A DNA stretch of 64,000 nt. Origin: Niabella beijingensis (GTDB taxonomy: Bacteria; Bacteroidota; Bacteroidia; Chitinophagales; Chitinophagaceae). The stretch is taken from positions 248,001 to 312,000 of the forward strand of contig NZ_JAIQDI010000002.1 in the NCBI RefSeq assembly GCF_020034665.1. Direction: 5' to 3'. This document shows positions 10,214-19,396 of this stretch, one piece after another (the stretch's first letter is position 1; every line of letters begins with the position of its first letter). The position numbers and the translations under genes are program-made. The notes beneath the pieces are model-generated. The model was not told the origin of the DNA. It made no database searches and worked only from the letters and a program-made list of their open reading frames with translations.

Positions 10214-12166
10214 ATGAACTATAAACTAGGATTGTTGTTGGTTGCAGCCGGGATCTGCCTCCACAGCAGTGCGCAGGTTATTACGGATCAGAAAGAAGTT
10301 ACCTGGAAAGGATTTAAACGGGTAATGTTTAAACTGAACGGCAATGAGGCCTGGTATACGGTGCCCCGTGCCCCGCAGGCCGGACGGCCCTGGGTATGGC
10401 GTGCCTACTTCCCGGAATGGCATACGGAGATGGACAGTATATTACTGTCGAAAGGCGTATACATTGCCTATATCAATGCCAGCGACCGGTATGGCCATTC
10501 CAGTGCAATGAACCGCTGGGATGATCTGTACACCTATCTTACCACGCAACAGCATTTCGAGCCACGGCCAGCGCTGGAGGCGGTAAGTCGCGGTGGATTG
10601 TATGCCTATGGCTGGGCCAAGAGGAACCCCTCAAAAGTAAGCTGCATCTATGCAGAGGCGCCGGTCTGTGATTTTACCAGCTGGCCGGCCGGAAAAGGAA
10701 AGGGCAAAGGCGCACCCGGCGAGTGGAAGCAGCTGCTGAACGTTTACGGATTAACAGAAACGCAGGCGCTGCAATACGCCGATCAGCCGAAAGATAACCT
10801 GGAGGCGCTGGCGGCGTACAAGGTACCCATTGTGCATGTGATCGGTTTGCAGGATAAGATCGTTCCGGCGGAAGAGAATACGTTGGTGCTGGTTCAAAAC
10901 TATATACGGAACGGAGGGCCTGCAACGGTTATTCCGATGACCCGCGGAAAGCAGGAACTGGAAGGGCATCATTTCCCGATAGAAAATGTGGAAGCCCTGG
11001 CCGGGTTTGTTTATGAAAAGGTACTCCGGCAGCCGCAGCCCTTGCCCGCAGCAGATTTTATCCATCCGTACGGGAAGCTGGATAACCTGTTGTACCGCAT
11101 CCGGCATAAGGAAACAGTGACCGTCGCCTTCCTGGGCGGATCCATCACCAATATGACGGGCTGGCGCAACAAGGAGGAGCAATACCTTGCCGAACGGTAC
11201 CCGGAAACGCGTTTTCGTTTTTTAAACGCCGGTATTCCTTCACTGGGTAGTCTGCCTCATGCGTTCCGGTTGCAGAAGGATGTGCTGGACCAGGGAAGGA
11301 TCGATCTGCTCTTTATTGAAGCAGCCGTGAACGACCGGGTGAATGGTACGCCTGAGATCCGGCAGCGGCGGGCACTGGAAGGCATTGTGCGGCATGCGCT
11401 CAGCGCCAACCCTGCCATGGATATCGTGTTGATGGGCTTTGCCGATGAGTTTAAACTGGCCGATCTTCAGGCCGGGAACATACCACCTGAAATTACGGTG
11501 CATGAAACGGTGGCACGGCATTACGGATTGCCGTTTATCAACCTGGCTGCGGAAGTAAGCGCACGAATCGCACATAAAGAATTTACCTGGGACGCTGATT
11601 TTAAAAACCTGCACCCGGCACCTTTCGGACAGGCGCTGTATTTTAATTCTATAAAGACCTTGCTGCAAATGCAGCTGAGCGGCGAAACACCGGAGGCAGT
11701 TGTTCCTAAAAAGATACCAGGACCGATGGACCCGCTGAACTATGCAGGCGGACGGTATGTTCCGGCAAAAGAAGCTTCCATACAAAAAGGATTTGTGTTG
11801 CATCCTTCCTGGCAGCCCTCAGATGGTGTGGGTACACGGCCTGGGTTTGTAAACGTACCGGTGCTGGAAGGGACGGCAGCGGGGGCGCAGACCAGCCTTG
11901 CTTTCCAGGGATCTTCCGTGGGTATTGCCGTGGTTTCTGGTCCGGATGCGGGAACGATCCGCTATTCGATCGACGGCGGACCGGAGCAGACGGTGGACCT
12001 TTATACCCAATGGAGCAGCGGGTTGCACCTGCCCTGGTACCTGCTGCTGGGCGACGGGTTAAAAAAAGGACGGCACCGCCTGAACCTTACCATCGCGGAT
12101 CAGCAGGACCCGCAATCAAAAGGCCATGCGGTAAGGATCGTTTATTTCCTGGTGAATGGTAAGTAG
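10214..12166 (+). CDS. Secreted two-domain esterase: alpha/beta hydrolase plus SGNH hydrolase
   Basis: A signal peptide ends near 'LHSSAQ'. Residues of about 30-270 form an alpha/beta-hydrolase domain with probable nucleophile Ser125 in 'EAVSRGGLY', an Asp in 'GLQDKIVP' and a His in 'EGHHFP'. Residues of about 285-485 form a second esterase of the SGNH type. Block I is 'FLGGSIT' with Ser310, the Asn block is 'EAAVND', and the Asp-His block is 'DFKNLHP'. About 120 C-terminal residues look like a beta-sandwich. The likely role is removal of O-acetyl or other ester groups from the target glycan in the periplasm or outside the cell. Two complete catalytic sets in one chain is unusual. It lies between the GH95-like and GH29 genes on the same strand. 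Confidence 0.82.
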   Translation: MNYKLGLLLVAAGICLHSSAQVITDQKEVTWKGFKRVMFKLNGNEAWYTVPRAPQAGRPWVWRAYFPEWHTEMDSILLSKGVYIAYINASDRYGHSSAMNRWDDLYTYLTTQQHFEPRPALEAVSRGGLYAYGWAKRNPSKVSCIYAEAPVCDFTSWPAGKGKGKGAPGEWKQLLNVYGLTETQALQYADQPKDNLEALAAYKVPIVHVIGLQDKIVPAEENTLVLVQNYIRNGGPATVIPMTRGKQELEGHHFPIENVEALAGFVYEKVLRQPQPLPAADFIHPYGKLDNLLYRIRHKETVTVAFLGGSITNMTGWRNKEEQYLAERYPETRFRFLNAGIPSLGSLPHAFRLQKDVLDQGRIDLLFIEAAVNDRVNGTPEIRQRRALEGIVRHALSANPAMDIVLMGFADEFKLADLQAGNIPPEITVHETVARHYGLPFINLAAEVSARIAHKEFTWDADFKNLHPAPFGQALYFNSIKTLLQMQLSGETPEAVVPKKIPGPMDPLNYAGGRYVPAKEASIQKGFVLHPSWQPSDGVGTRPGFVNVPVLEGTAAGAQTSLAFQGSSVGIAVVSGPDAGTIRYSIDGGPEQTVDLYTQWSSGLHLPWYLLLGDGLKKGRHRLNLTIADQQDPQSKGHAVRIVYFLVNGK

Positions 12167-12264
12167 GTGGGTGCTGAAGTGGATGTTTTTTTTAGGCTGG
12201 GGTGCCGCGCGGGTTGCACCCGGTTCCATATAATTACCGCTAAATACTCTAATATAAAATAAAA

Positions 12265-14049
12265 ATGAAATTACGTTTAACAGCGCTTGCTTTAGTGATA
12301 TCCTATTGCTGCCACGCGCAGCAGGGGATGGAAGAAATGTGGGACAAGTCGTCCGTAGCCAAAGAGCATCCGAATATTCAATGGTTCAAAGAAGCCAAAT
12401 TTGGGTTGTTCATCCACTGGGGATTGTACTCCCAGCTGGCCGGCACCTGGGAGGGCAAGAACTATTATGGCAGCGGGGAATGGATCATGCACCAGGCAAA
12501 GATACCCGTAAGCCGGTACCGCAAGGTAGCCGAAAGCTTCAACCCCGTAAATTTTAATGCCGATGAATGGGCGCAGCTGGCAAAGAATGCAGGTATTAAA
12601 TACATGGTGATCACGGCCAAGCACCATGAAGGGTTTTCCATGTTTGATTCCAAAGTAACCGGTTTTGATATTGTGGATGCAACACCCTATAAAAAAGACC
12701 CCATGAAGGCGCTGGCGGCAGCCACAAGAAAAAGAGGCATACAATTCGGTTTTTATTATTCGCAGTTCCAGGATTGGTATGAACCCAATGGCGGAAGGAA
12801 TACCTGGGATTTTGATGAGTCGAAAAAAGACTACCAGCAATATTACCGGCAGAAAGCTATTCCGCAGCTGAAAGAACTGCTCAGCAATTATGGTCCGCTG
12901 GGCATTGTGTGGTTTGATACGCCGGGCGGCATGACCAAAGAACAGACGCAGGCCTTTGTGAACGAGCTGCGGGTATTGCAGCCCAAAAGCCTTTTCAGCA
13001 GCCGGGTGGGACAGGGCCTGGGCGATTATAAGGATTTCGGAGATTCGGAAGTGCCGCCGGTGCCAATTAAAGGCGCCTGGGAGTCGATCTATACCCATAA
13101 TGATTCCTGGGGCTATATCGCACACGATATGAATTTTAAATCGGCGCATGAGATCATCCGGCTGTTGTCCAACGTGGCCTCCAAGGGCGGCAACCTGATG
13201 CTGAATGTAGGCCCCGATGGCAAGGGCAATATCCCTTATTACTCGGTAAAATATCTGAAAGAAACCGGCGCCTGGCTGCAAAAAAATGGCGAAAGCATCT
13301 ATGCCACCACGGCCGGCTGGGTACCGGCACAGCCCTGGGGTGTGACCACTTCCAAACCAGGCAAACTGTTCCTGCATGTATGGCAGCGCCCGGAGAATGG
13401 TCAGCTGCTGGTGCCGGGTTTTTCCAACACGGTTACCAAAGTATATGCGCTGACAGATAAAAAAGCGCTGCCGTTTCAAAAAAAGGACGGCGACCTGCTT
13501 GTTAACATGACGTCTCTTACGGAAGAACATACACCGGATAAAGTACTGGTGGTGGAATACCGGGGCACCCCGCCGGCGTATAATGCAGCGGCACCGGTTA
13601 CCGTTTCGGCACAGTATGCCGTTAACCCGGTGGATGCGGTATTTGCAAAAACAAGCGGTGCTTCAAAGATCGAGTCACTCACCTACAGTCATTATTTTGG
13701 TGATTGGAAACATACGACCTGCGTTACTGGCATGCAGTCGCCGGAAGATGCGGTGGCATTCACGGTACGGATTACAGAGCCCGGCGATTATAAGCTGATA
13801 CTGGAGTATGCCTGTCCGCCAGAAAGCGCCAAACAGGAAGGCCGCCTGGAAGTGGAGGGACAAACATATATGTTCCGCACCTTACGGACCTCGGAGTTTG
13901 ACAAGTCGGCGCCGCTGTTGTTTATCAAACATCCGGTCACTATTTTCACAGCAAAGCGTCCGGGTGTGTATACCATTACGGTTAGCCCTTACCGGCAGGG
14001 AAAGGAGTTGTTTAAACTGAAGGGCGTCATCGCAGAACCGCTGAAGTAA
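12265..14049 (+). CDS. GH29 alpha-L-fucosidase, secreted
   Basis: This enzyme hydrolyses terminal alpha-L-fucose. After a short signal peptide ('ALALVISYCCHAQQ') the GH29 domain is unmistakable: 'WFKEAKFGLFIHWGLYS', 'GSGEWIMHQAKIP', 'ITAKHHEGFSMFDS', and 'IVWFDTPGG' with the probable nucleophile Asp218. The family block 'NLMLNVGPDGKG' follows. A C-terminal beta-sandwich (residues of about 350-430) and a further roughly 150-residue beta-domain complete the protein, making it longer than minimal GH29 enzymes. The general acid/base residue varies in this family and was not assigned. It sits in the enzyme block of the locus, so it should act on fucosylated oligosaccharides taken up or trimmed by the system. 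Confidence 0.95.
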   Translation: MKLRLTALALVISYCCHAQQGMEEMWDKSSVAKEHPNIQWFKEAKFGLFIHWGLYSQLAGTWEGKNYYGSGEWIMHQAKIPVSRYRKVAESFNPVNFNADEWAQLAKNAGIKYMVITAKHHEGFSMFDSKVTGFDIVDATPYKKDPMKALAAATRKRGIQFGFYYSQFQDWYEPNGGRNTWDFDESKKDYQQYYRQKAIPQLKELLSNYGPLGIVWFDTPGGMTKEQTQAFVNELRVLQPKSLFSSRVGQGLGDYKDFGDSEVPPVPIKGAWESIYTHNDSWGYIAHDMNFKSAHEIIRLLSNVASKGGNLMLNVGPDGKGNIPYYSVKYLKETGAWLQKNGESIYATTAGWVPAQPWGVTTSKPGKLFLHVWQRPENGQLLVPGFSNTVTKVYALTDKKALPFQKKDGDLLVNMTSLTEEHTPDKVLVVEYRGTPPAYNAAAPVTVSAQYAVNPVDAVFAKTSGASKIESLTYSHYFGDWKHTTCVTGMQSPEDAVAFTVRITEPGDYKLILEYACPPESAKQEGRLEVEGQTYMFRTLRTSEFDKSAPLLFIKHPVTIFTAKRPGVYTITVSPYRQGKELFKLKGVIAEPLK

Positions 14050-14056
14050 AAGATCT

Positions 14057-14182
14057 TTGTAGCGGTTTCGCAGATAAAATATAAGGGGAAGAATTATGTA
14101 GTAGCATTCAAATAAGCTCTGTAGGAGCGCAATATTTTGTAGCACCCGGTATAAAAAAGGCCGGAGCCCCATAGGGGCGAAC
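14057..14182 (+). repeat. REP-like intergenic palindromic element
   Basis: The gap between the GH29 and acetylesterase genes carries 'tgtagcggtttcgcag', 'tgtaggagcgcaatattttg' and a hairpin GCCCC-ATA-GGGGC at 14166-14178 inside 'ggagccccataggggcgaac'. The composition and hairpin fit a dispersed repeat of the Chitinophagaceae type (recalled, not searched). It may also act as an mRNA-stability or attenuation structure inside the gene cluster. No U-tract follows, so it is not called a terminator. Confidence 0.5.
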
Positions 14183-14201
14183 CATTTAAAGGATAAAACG
14201 A

Positions 14202-15737
14202 ATGAAAGGGAATTGTATTTTTTATTTATTATTCTGCTTATGCATCAGCAGCAATATAAATGCCGCTGTAAAGCTTCCCGCTGTTATTACGGATCATATG
14301 GTATTGCAGCAACAAACAACCGTGGCCTTATGGGGCTGGGCGGATGCAGGCGAACGCATTGCCATCCGGTGCAGCTGGAACTCGCAGCCGGTAACGATTA
14401 CAGCCGCCGCCGATGGCCGCTGGCAGGCAAAAGTTAAAACCACTGCGGCAGGCGGGCCTTATACCATCACCTTTAGCGGAACAAATACGATTGAAGTACA
14501 GGATGTGCTGCTGGGCGAAGTATGGCTTTGCTCCGGGCAGTCGAATATGGAATTTCCGCTGGCAAAACAAAAAGCCTGGCGTACCGGTGTAACGGATTAC
14601 GAACAGGAAGTGGCAAAGGCCACCGACCCCCGGCTGCGCCTTTTTACCGTGCAGCAGCAGGTTGCGGGAACACCGCAACAGGATGTACAGGGAAGCTGGA
14701 TGGCCTGCACACCGGAGAGCGCCGCCACCTTTTCTGCCGTGGCCTATTATTTTGGTAAAGAGCTCCGCGAAGCCACCGGTGTGCCGGTAGGGTTGATCCA
14801 TTCTTCCTGGGGCGGAACACCCGCAGAGTCCTGGACCCGGAAGGAAGTGCTGGATGGCGATCCTGCGCTTCGTGCCATCCTCCATCGGTATGAAACGGCG
14901 GTGAAGACATATCCGGAAGATGTGGCTAAGTATCAAAAAGAATTGGATCAATGGCTCAGAGATTCGGCCGCGCATTTGGAAAAACTTCCTAAAAAACCGA
15001 CGCACCCTGTTGAGCCGGAAAAGAATTCCAAGTCTCCCACAAAACTGTACAACGCCATGATCCATCCCTTTATCCCGTTCACCTTAAAAGGAGTGATCTG
15101 GTACCAGGGAGAATCCAATGCCGTGAGGGCCTGGCAGTACCGCAACCTGTTCCCGGCAATGATCCGCAGCTGGCGGAAGGAATGGAAGGCGGAATTTCCG
15201 TTCTACTTTGTTCAGATCGCACCGCATCACCAGCAAAACCCCGAGATCCGCGAAGCACAATTGCTGACATATAAAACCGTGCCCCGCACCGGGATGGCGG
15301 TGATCACGGACGCAGGCGATTCGCTCGATATTCATCCGCGGAATAAAGCCGTGGTAGGCCACCGGCTGGCCTTATGGGCGCTGGCAAAAACCTACGGTAA
15401 ATCGGACCGGGTGTATTCCGGTCCGCTGTATCAGTCTTCAGCAAAGGAAGGCAATAAAATACGGATCCGTTTTTCATTTGCCGATGGCGGATTGGTTGCA
15501 AAAGACGGCACCCTGACCGGCTTTACCATTGCCGGGGCAGACCGGCTGTTTGTGTCGGCAACAGCAGTGATTGAAGGGAATACGATTGTGGTATCCGGCA
15601 GCGGCATAACAGCGCCGGTTGCCGTACGTTTTGGCTGGACCACCGTTCCGCATGCGGTGTTGTATAATAAAGCCGGACTGCCCGCATCGCCCTTCCGTAC
15701 GGACGACTGGCCCGGCGAAACCTTTAATAAAAATTAA
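14202..15737 (+). CDS. Sialate O-acetylesterase-family (SASA) carbohydrate esterase, secreted
   Basis: Signal peptide ends near 'SNINAA'. An N-terminal beta-sandwich begins 'KLPAVITDHMVLQQ'. The SGNH/SASA catalytic region then has the nucleophile block 'CSGQSNMEF' (Ser114), 'GLIHSSWGGTPAESW', 'GVIWYQGESNA' and the Asp-His block 'DSLDIHPRNK'. Family members remove O-acetyl groups from sialic acids or from plant polysaccharides; with these neighbours a plant-type acetylated glycan is more likely than sialic acid. It shares the strand with GH29 upstream and GH105 downstream (51 bp), consistent with one transcription unit. Length, about 511 residues, is typical. Confidence 0.93.
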   Translation: MKGNCIFYLLFCLCISSNINAAVKLPAVITDHMVLQQQTTVALWGWADAGERIAIRCSWNSQPVTITAAADGRWQAKVKTTAAGGPYTITFSGTNTIEVQDVLLGEVWLCSGQSNMEFPLAKQKAWRTGVTDYEQEVAKATDPRLRLFTVQQQVAGTPQQDVQGSWMACTPESAATFSAVAYYFGKELREATGVPVGLIHSSWGGTPAESWTRKEVLDGDPALRAILHRYETAVKTYPEDVAKYQKELDQWLRDSAAHLEKLPKKPTHPVEPEKNSKSPTKLYNAMIHPFIPFTLKGVIWYQGESNAVRAWQYRNLFPAMIRSWRKEWKAEFPFYFVQIAPHHQQNPEIREAQLLTYKTVPRTGMAVITDAGDSLDIHPRNKAVVGHRLALWALAKTYGKSDRVYSGPLYQSSAKEGNKIRIRFSFADGGLVAKDGTLTGFTIAGADRLFVSATAVIEGNTIVVSGSGITAPVAVRFGWTTVPHAVLYNKAGLPASPFRTDDWPGETFNKN

Positions 15738-15788
15738 TCCCATTTTAGCGGACACTTCTCAAAACTCACCTCCCCAAAAAATATATTC

Positions 15789-16925
15789 ATGAAACGAAAC
15801 CTTGCATTATTTACAGCCCTTATGTTGGGAATAAGCAGTACTGCTAACGCCCAATCTGCAAAAACAACGGCCGCTTTTAAAAACTGGCCCGCCGGCAGCT
15901 CCCCAAAGGAGATCGGTAATATTATTGCCAACCGGTTTATTGCCACACCGCATACCAATTTTAACCGCCCCGGTCCGCCGAAGGTGATCACCTATCCGGA
16001 AACCTGTACCTGGTACGGCGCGCTCACCTTTGCAAAGGTGACGGGGAACAAGACCCTTACAAAGCAGCTAGCCGCCCGCTTTGAACCCCTGCTGAACAAC
16101 CGGGATACACTGGTGCCTGTACCCGATCATGTGGACTATACCGTATTCGGATCCGTGCCGTTTGAACTGTACATGCAAACAAAGGATGCACGTTACCTGA
16201 AGCTGGGGAAACATTTTGCAGACAAACAGTGGGGCCCTCCGGAAGGAAAAAGGGTCACTGCCGAATCGCACCGTTTTTATAACAAAGGCCTCAGCTGGCA
16301 AACGCGCTTATGGATCGATGATATGTTTATGATCACGGCCGTACAGTCGCAGGCTTACCGTGCTACGGGCGATCGTAACTATATCAACAAGGCGGCTAAT
16401 GAAATGGTGTTTTACCTGGATTCATTACAACAGCCGAACGGATTGTTCTACCATGCGCCGGACGTGCCTTATTTCTGGGGCCGGGGAGATGGCTGGATGG
16501 CCGTGGGGATGAGCGAACTGTTGCATTCACTGCCTAAAGACAATCCCAACCGGCCGCGGATCATGGAAGGGTATAAAAAAATGATGGCTACCCTGCTGAA
16601 GTACCAGGCAGAGGATGGTATGTGGCGGCAGCTGATCGATGATCCCACATCCTGGAAAGAAACTTCCTGCACGGGCATGTTCACCTGTGCATTCATCACC
16701 GGTGTAAAAGAAGGCTGGCTGGCTGCGGAAGTGTACGGGCCTGCTGCCCGGAAAGCCTGGCTGTCGCTGATCAAATACATCAATGCCGATGGCGATATTA
16801 CCGATGTATGTGAGGGCACCAATAAAAAGAACGATCATCAGTATTACCTCGACAGGAAAAGGAATACCGGTGACCTGCACGGACAGGCACCCCTTCTGTG
16901 GTGCGCCACTGCTTTGCTGCGATAA
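15789..16925 (+). CDS. GH105/GH88-type unsaturated uronyl (rhamnogalacturonyl) hydrolase, secreted
   Basis: This enzyme removes the 4,5-unsaturated uronic acid left at the non-reducing end by a polysaccharide lyase. Signal peptide ends near 'STANAQ'. The (alpha/alpha)6 barrel has 'WQTRLWIDDMFMITAVQ', where Asp177 corresponds to the catalytic Asp of the family, 'YFWGRGDGWMAVGM', and 'ETSCTGMFTCAFITG'. Length, about 378 residues, is typical of GH105. It implies that a lyase acts on the same substrate; the only lyase-like candidate nearby is the beta-helix protein on the opposite strand at 17719-19218. This is the last enzyme of the plus-strand cluster. Confidence 0.93.
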   Translation: MKRNLALFTALMLGISSTANAQSAKTTAAFKNWPAGSSPKEIGNIIANRFIATPHTNFNRPGPPKVITYPETCTWYGALTFAKVTGNKTLTKQLAARFEPLLNNRDTLVPVPDHVDYTVFGSVPFELYMQTKDARYLKLGKHFADKQWGPPEGKRVTAESHRFYNKGLSWQTRLWIDDMFMITAVQSQAYRATGDRNYINKAANEMVFYLDSLQQPNGLFYHAPDVPYFWGRGDGWMAVGMSELLHSLPKDNPNRPRIMEGYKKMMATLLKYQAEDGMWRQLIDDPTSWKETSCTGMFTCAFITGVKEGWLAAEVYGPAARKAWLSLIKYINADGDITDVCEGTNKKNDHQYYLDRKRNTGDLHGQAPLLWCATALLR

Positions 16926-17415
16926 CCCCTCCGGGGTTCAATCATGATTCTGATCATTAACCACGCGTTTCACGCGCGGCTAATCGGATGGAACCCTTGT
17001 GGGGTTACCCGATGCACCTGCGAAGCTGCAACGCAGCGCTGATCGTTGAAGCAAGTAACAAAAACAGTCCATTAGGTGCAGCGCACCAAGGATAACGTGA
17101 GGGCCATGCGGGCACCGCGCAGGCTGTGTAGCGGGGCATCGTGACTCTGTTCCGTCGTGCAGAGTTGTTAAACCCCGAATGGGGTTACGCCCCTTATAGC
17201 CGGTGGTGTAACCGCCGGTTCATTTGCGACCGGTTGGTATTGAACCCCGGTGGGGTTCAACCATGATTCCGATCATTAACCACGCGTTTCACGCGCGGCT
17301 AATCGGATGGAACCCCTTGTGGGGTTCACTGACGCACCTGCAAAGCTGCAACGCAGCGCTAATATTTGAAGCAGGTAACAATAGCAGCATATTAGGTGCA
17401 GCGCACCGGTAATAA
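16924..17415 (+). repeat. Direct duplication of a palindrome-rich intergenic repeat (two copies)
   Basis: The segments at about 16924-17096 and 17242-17415 are near-identical. Each has an AACCCC...GGGGTT hairpin, 'gatcattaaccacgcgtttc', 'acgcgcggctaatcggatgg', then 'gctgcaacgcagcgct' and 'ttaggtgcagcgcacc'. The second copy is preceded (about 17150-17241) by an extra palindromic block that reappears at 20065-20165 together with a third, shorter copy. These are dispersed non-coding repeats; no transposase lies nearby. The gap from 16926 to 17718 otherwise holds only a possible gene remnant. Confidence 0.85.
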
Positions 17416-17518
17416 CGGAATGTATACCGGCGTCAGCAGGTTACCGCCGCGCGGCGGCTGGGAGGGGTCGTCAGGCATTCCGGTTATAACGATGAGCAGC
17501 GCGCTGCGCCTGTTTTGA

Positions 17519-17701
17519 TTCGAAAAAATTGTAAGGAAGTTACCGGTCTGCCGGCCGTTTCAGCCGGATGAAGTTGTTCTTATCCCGACGCCTGTGCAGG
17601 GGAAGCAGATTGCCGCTGCGGATGTGCAAACCGCGCTGCTGGGTGCTATGGCCTTTTATTATTCGGAACTGAAGCGTACTGACGCGTTTCTAAATCAATG
17701 A
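17519..17701 (+). pseudogene. Possible 3' remnant of an unidentified gene
   Basis: A 60-codon frame without a start codon runs from just after a TGA to a TGA at 17699. It translates sensibly near its end ('IAAADVQTALLGAMAFYYS', 'ELKRTDAFLNQ'), with codon use like that of the neighbours. It is preceded by repeat DNA, which suggests that a gene was truncated by repeat insertion or rearrangement. The product is not recognised, and chance coding potential remains possible. Confidence 0.25.
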
Positions 17702-17718
17702 CAGGCTCCGGGTCCTGC

Positions 17719-19218
17719 TCAACGGGGGACCATTCCACGGGCTTTGAGCTGTGCCGTATACAGGGAGGCGGGCTCAAGGCCTTTTTTATTTTGCCCTTCC
17801 CATTCCCCATCCGGCCGGCCGGCAAGCCTGCCCGTTGACTTTTGCCCCTGCAGGCCGATGCAATAATTTTTACCGGATGCCCAGGGGTTTTGCACCGTGG
17901 CTTTTTTTGCGGTACAGTGCCATACCACCTGGTTTACCCCGGCCCAGCCGTGCCCGCTGCCCCAGTTGCCCCGGTCCTGTATATTTATTTCTCCGTCGGT
18001 GGTAATATTGTCGTACAAAGTGCCCATGGCCCAGCGGTGGTGCGGCCCTATATCCGCATGGGTGCGGGTGGCGGTGCAGTTGTAAAAAACATTAGGCCCG
18101 CATACCCTGGCACCGGTTACATAATCATGGCGGCCGTCCCTTGCAGTGCAATTCATAACCAGGTTCATCTGCCCGTTGTTGCCGAACGAATAACGGCGCC
18201 CCCCGGTGATGATGGATTTAAGATCGGAAGATGTGCAATTAAGCACAGAGATATTCCGGGATAAGGATCCCAGGTTTACACAGGAGTAAGCAAAATAGGT
18301 GGCGCTAACATTCCGCACCCATCCGTTCTCTATTTTATTAAATGCAACGGCATCCCAGGAATGGTCTTCCGCAGTATCCGATGTATAGGCAGAGACACAG
18401 CTAAGGTTTTCCACACCCACCTGGGATATCCTTCCTTCAAACCGGTATTTGTACACGCGGGCCGTATTGTATGGCGCATCAATGGCCATTACTATAGGGT
18501 TATCGATAAACAGGGTATTGCCTTCAATTTTTGTAATGGTACGCTGAAATTTAAAATCATATTCTGCCGCCTGCCATTGTTTGGTGCCGGGCCGCTCCAC
18601 TATCTGGTTCATCTTCAGGTCCTCTATCCATTTTGGCAGGGCCTGCCATTGCAGTATAATGGCATCACCCGGCTTAAAGGCCGCGGCAGCCGCTACCTGT
18701 AAAGCGTGAGCGCCCACGGGCACATAGGCAGCTGTAACGGCGGTGCGGGTTCCTTTTATTTCTTCAATGGCTCCGGTGCCGGAAACATCGATCAATGCCC
18801 GCCTTCCTGTGCCTTCTGCTATAAGCCGGGTATCGTTTCCTTCTCCCCGCAGTACAATGCCGCTGGCGTTTATCTTAATATTGTTCTGTATAGGATAAGT
18901 ACCTTTTTTCAGCAGGATGGCCCCGCGAAAGCCGTTCTTACCCGGTGCTTTTTTTGCCAGGGCATCAATAGCCTGCTGTATGGCGCCTTCTGCATGCGGG
19001 CCGGGGCTAATGGTTTGCACCACCGGCACATCGGGTATAGGCACATTGCCGGTGCGGTAGCCCACCTTGCTAAAGTCGGGTATAGTATTGCCCTGCGCGT
19101 CTGCATTATAGCGGATGGTGCCATCGCTGTTTACTTCCAGGTATTTTGACTGCCAGCTGTCTGTTGACGAAAAAGAAACAACAGCCAGGGATAAAAGAAG
19201 CAACAAGCCCGTTCGCAT
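17719..19218 (-). CDS. Secreted right-handed beta-helix protein, pectate-lyase-like
   Basis: A signal peptide ('GLLLLLSLAVVSFSS') precedes about 480 residues of repeated short beta-strands. Examples are 'GAILLKKGTYPI', 'INASGIVLRGEGNDT', 'SVLNCTSSDLK', 'LVMNCTARDGRHDY' and 'NVFYNCTATRTHADIGPHH'. The Asn/Cys ladders and the opening 'AIQQAIDALAKK' are typical of single-stranded right-handed beta-helix enzymes acting on polyuronates. A catalytic triad was not identified. A lyase would supply the unsaturated ends that the GH105 enzyme needs, which is a reasonable but unproven link. The gene faces the GH105 gene, with repeats between them, and is transcribed separately. Confidence 0.75.
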   Translation of the reverse strand: MRTGLLLLLSLAVVSFSSTDSWQSKYLEVNSDGTIRYNADAQGNTIPDFSKVGYRTGNVPIPDVPVVQTISPGPHAEGAIQQAIDALAKKAPGKNGFRGAILLKKGTYPIQNNIKINASGIVLRGEGNDTRLIAEGTGRRALIDVSGTGAIEEIKGTRTAVTAAYVPVGAHALQVAAAAAFKPGDAIILQWQALPKWIEDLKMNQIVERPGTKQWQAAEYDFKFQRTITKIEGNTLFIDNPIVMAIDAPYNTARVYKYRFEGRISQVGVENLSCVSAYTSDTAEDHSWDAVAFNKIENGWVRNVSATYFAYSCVNLGSLSRNISVLNCTSSDLKSIITGGRRYSFGNNGQMNLVMNCTARDGRHDYVTGARVCGPNVFYNCTATRTHADIGPHHRWAMGTLYDNITTDGEINIQDRGNWGSGHGWAGVNQVVWHCTAKKATVQNPWASGKNYCIGLQGQKSTGRLAGRPDGEWEGQNKKGLEPASLYTAQLKARGMVPR

Positions 19219-19396
19219 AATCGTATTTTGAGGATAAGATCCGTTAAAAAAATAACAATCGGAAGCGAATGCTAAAATTGCTTAGTACCTGGATAAGAAA
19301 GCTGTGTGTGGCGGGGCTTTTATTAATGATGTACAGAGCTGTATAAGCGCAGGCCCAAAGGCCCGCGCGGATGATAAGCGGCGCAGCAGAGGAGCA

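Noticed and set aside
12292-13530. 412-codon open frame antisense to the GH29 gene
   Set aside because: It is the shadow of a strongly conserved fucosidase in a GC-rich gene; the translation shows no family features.
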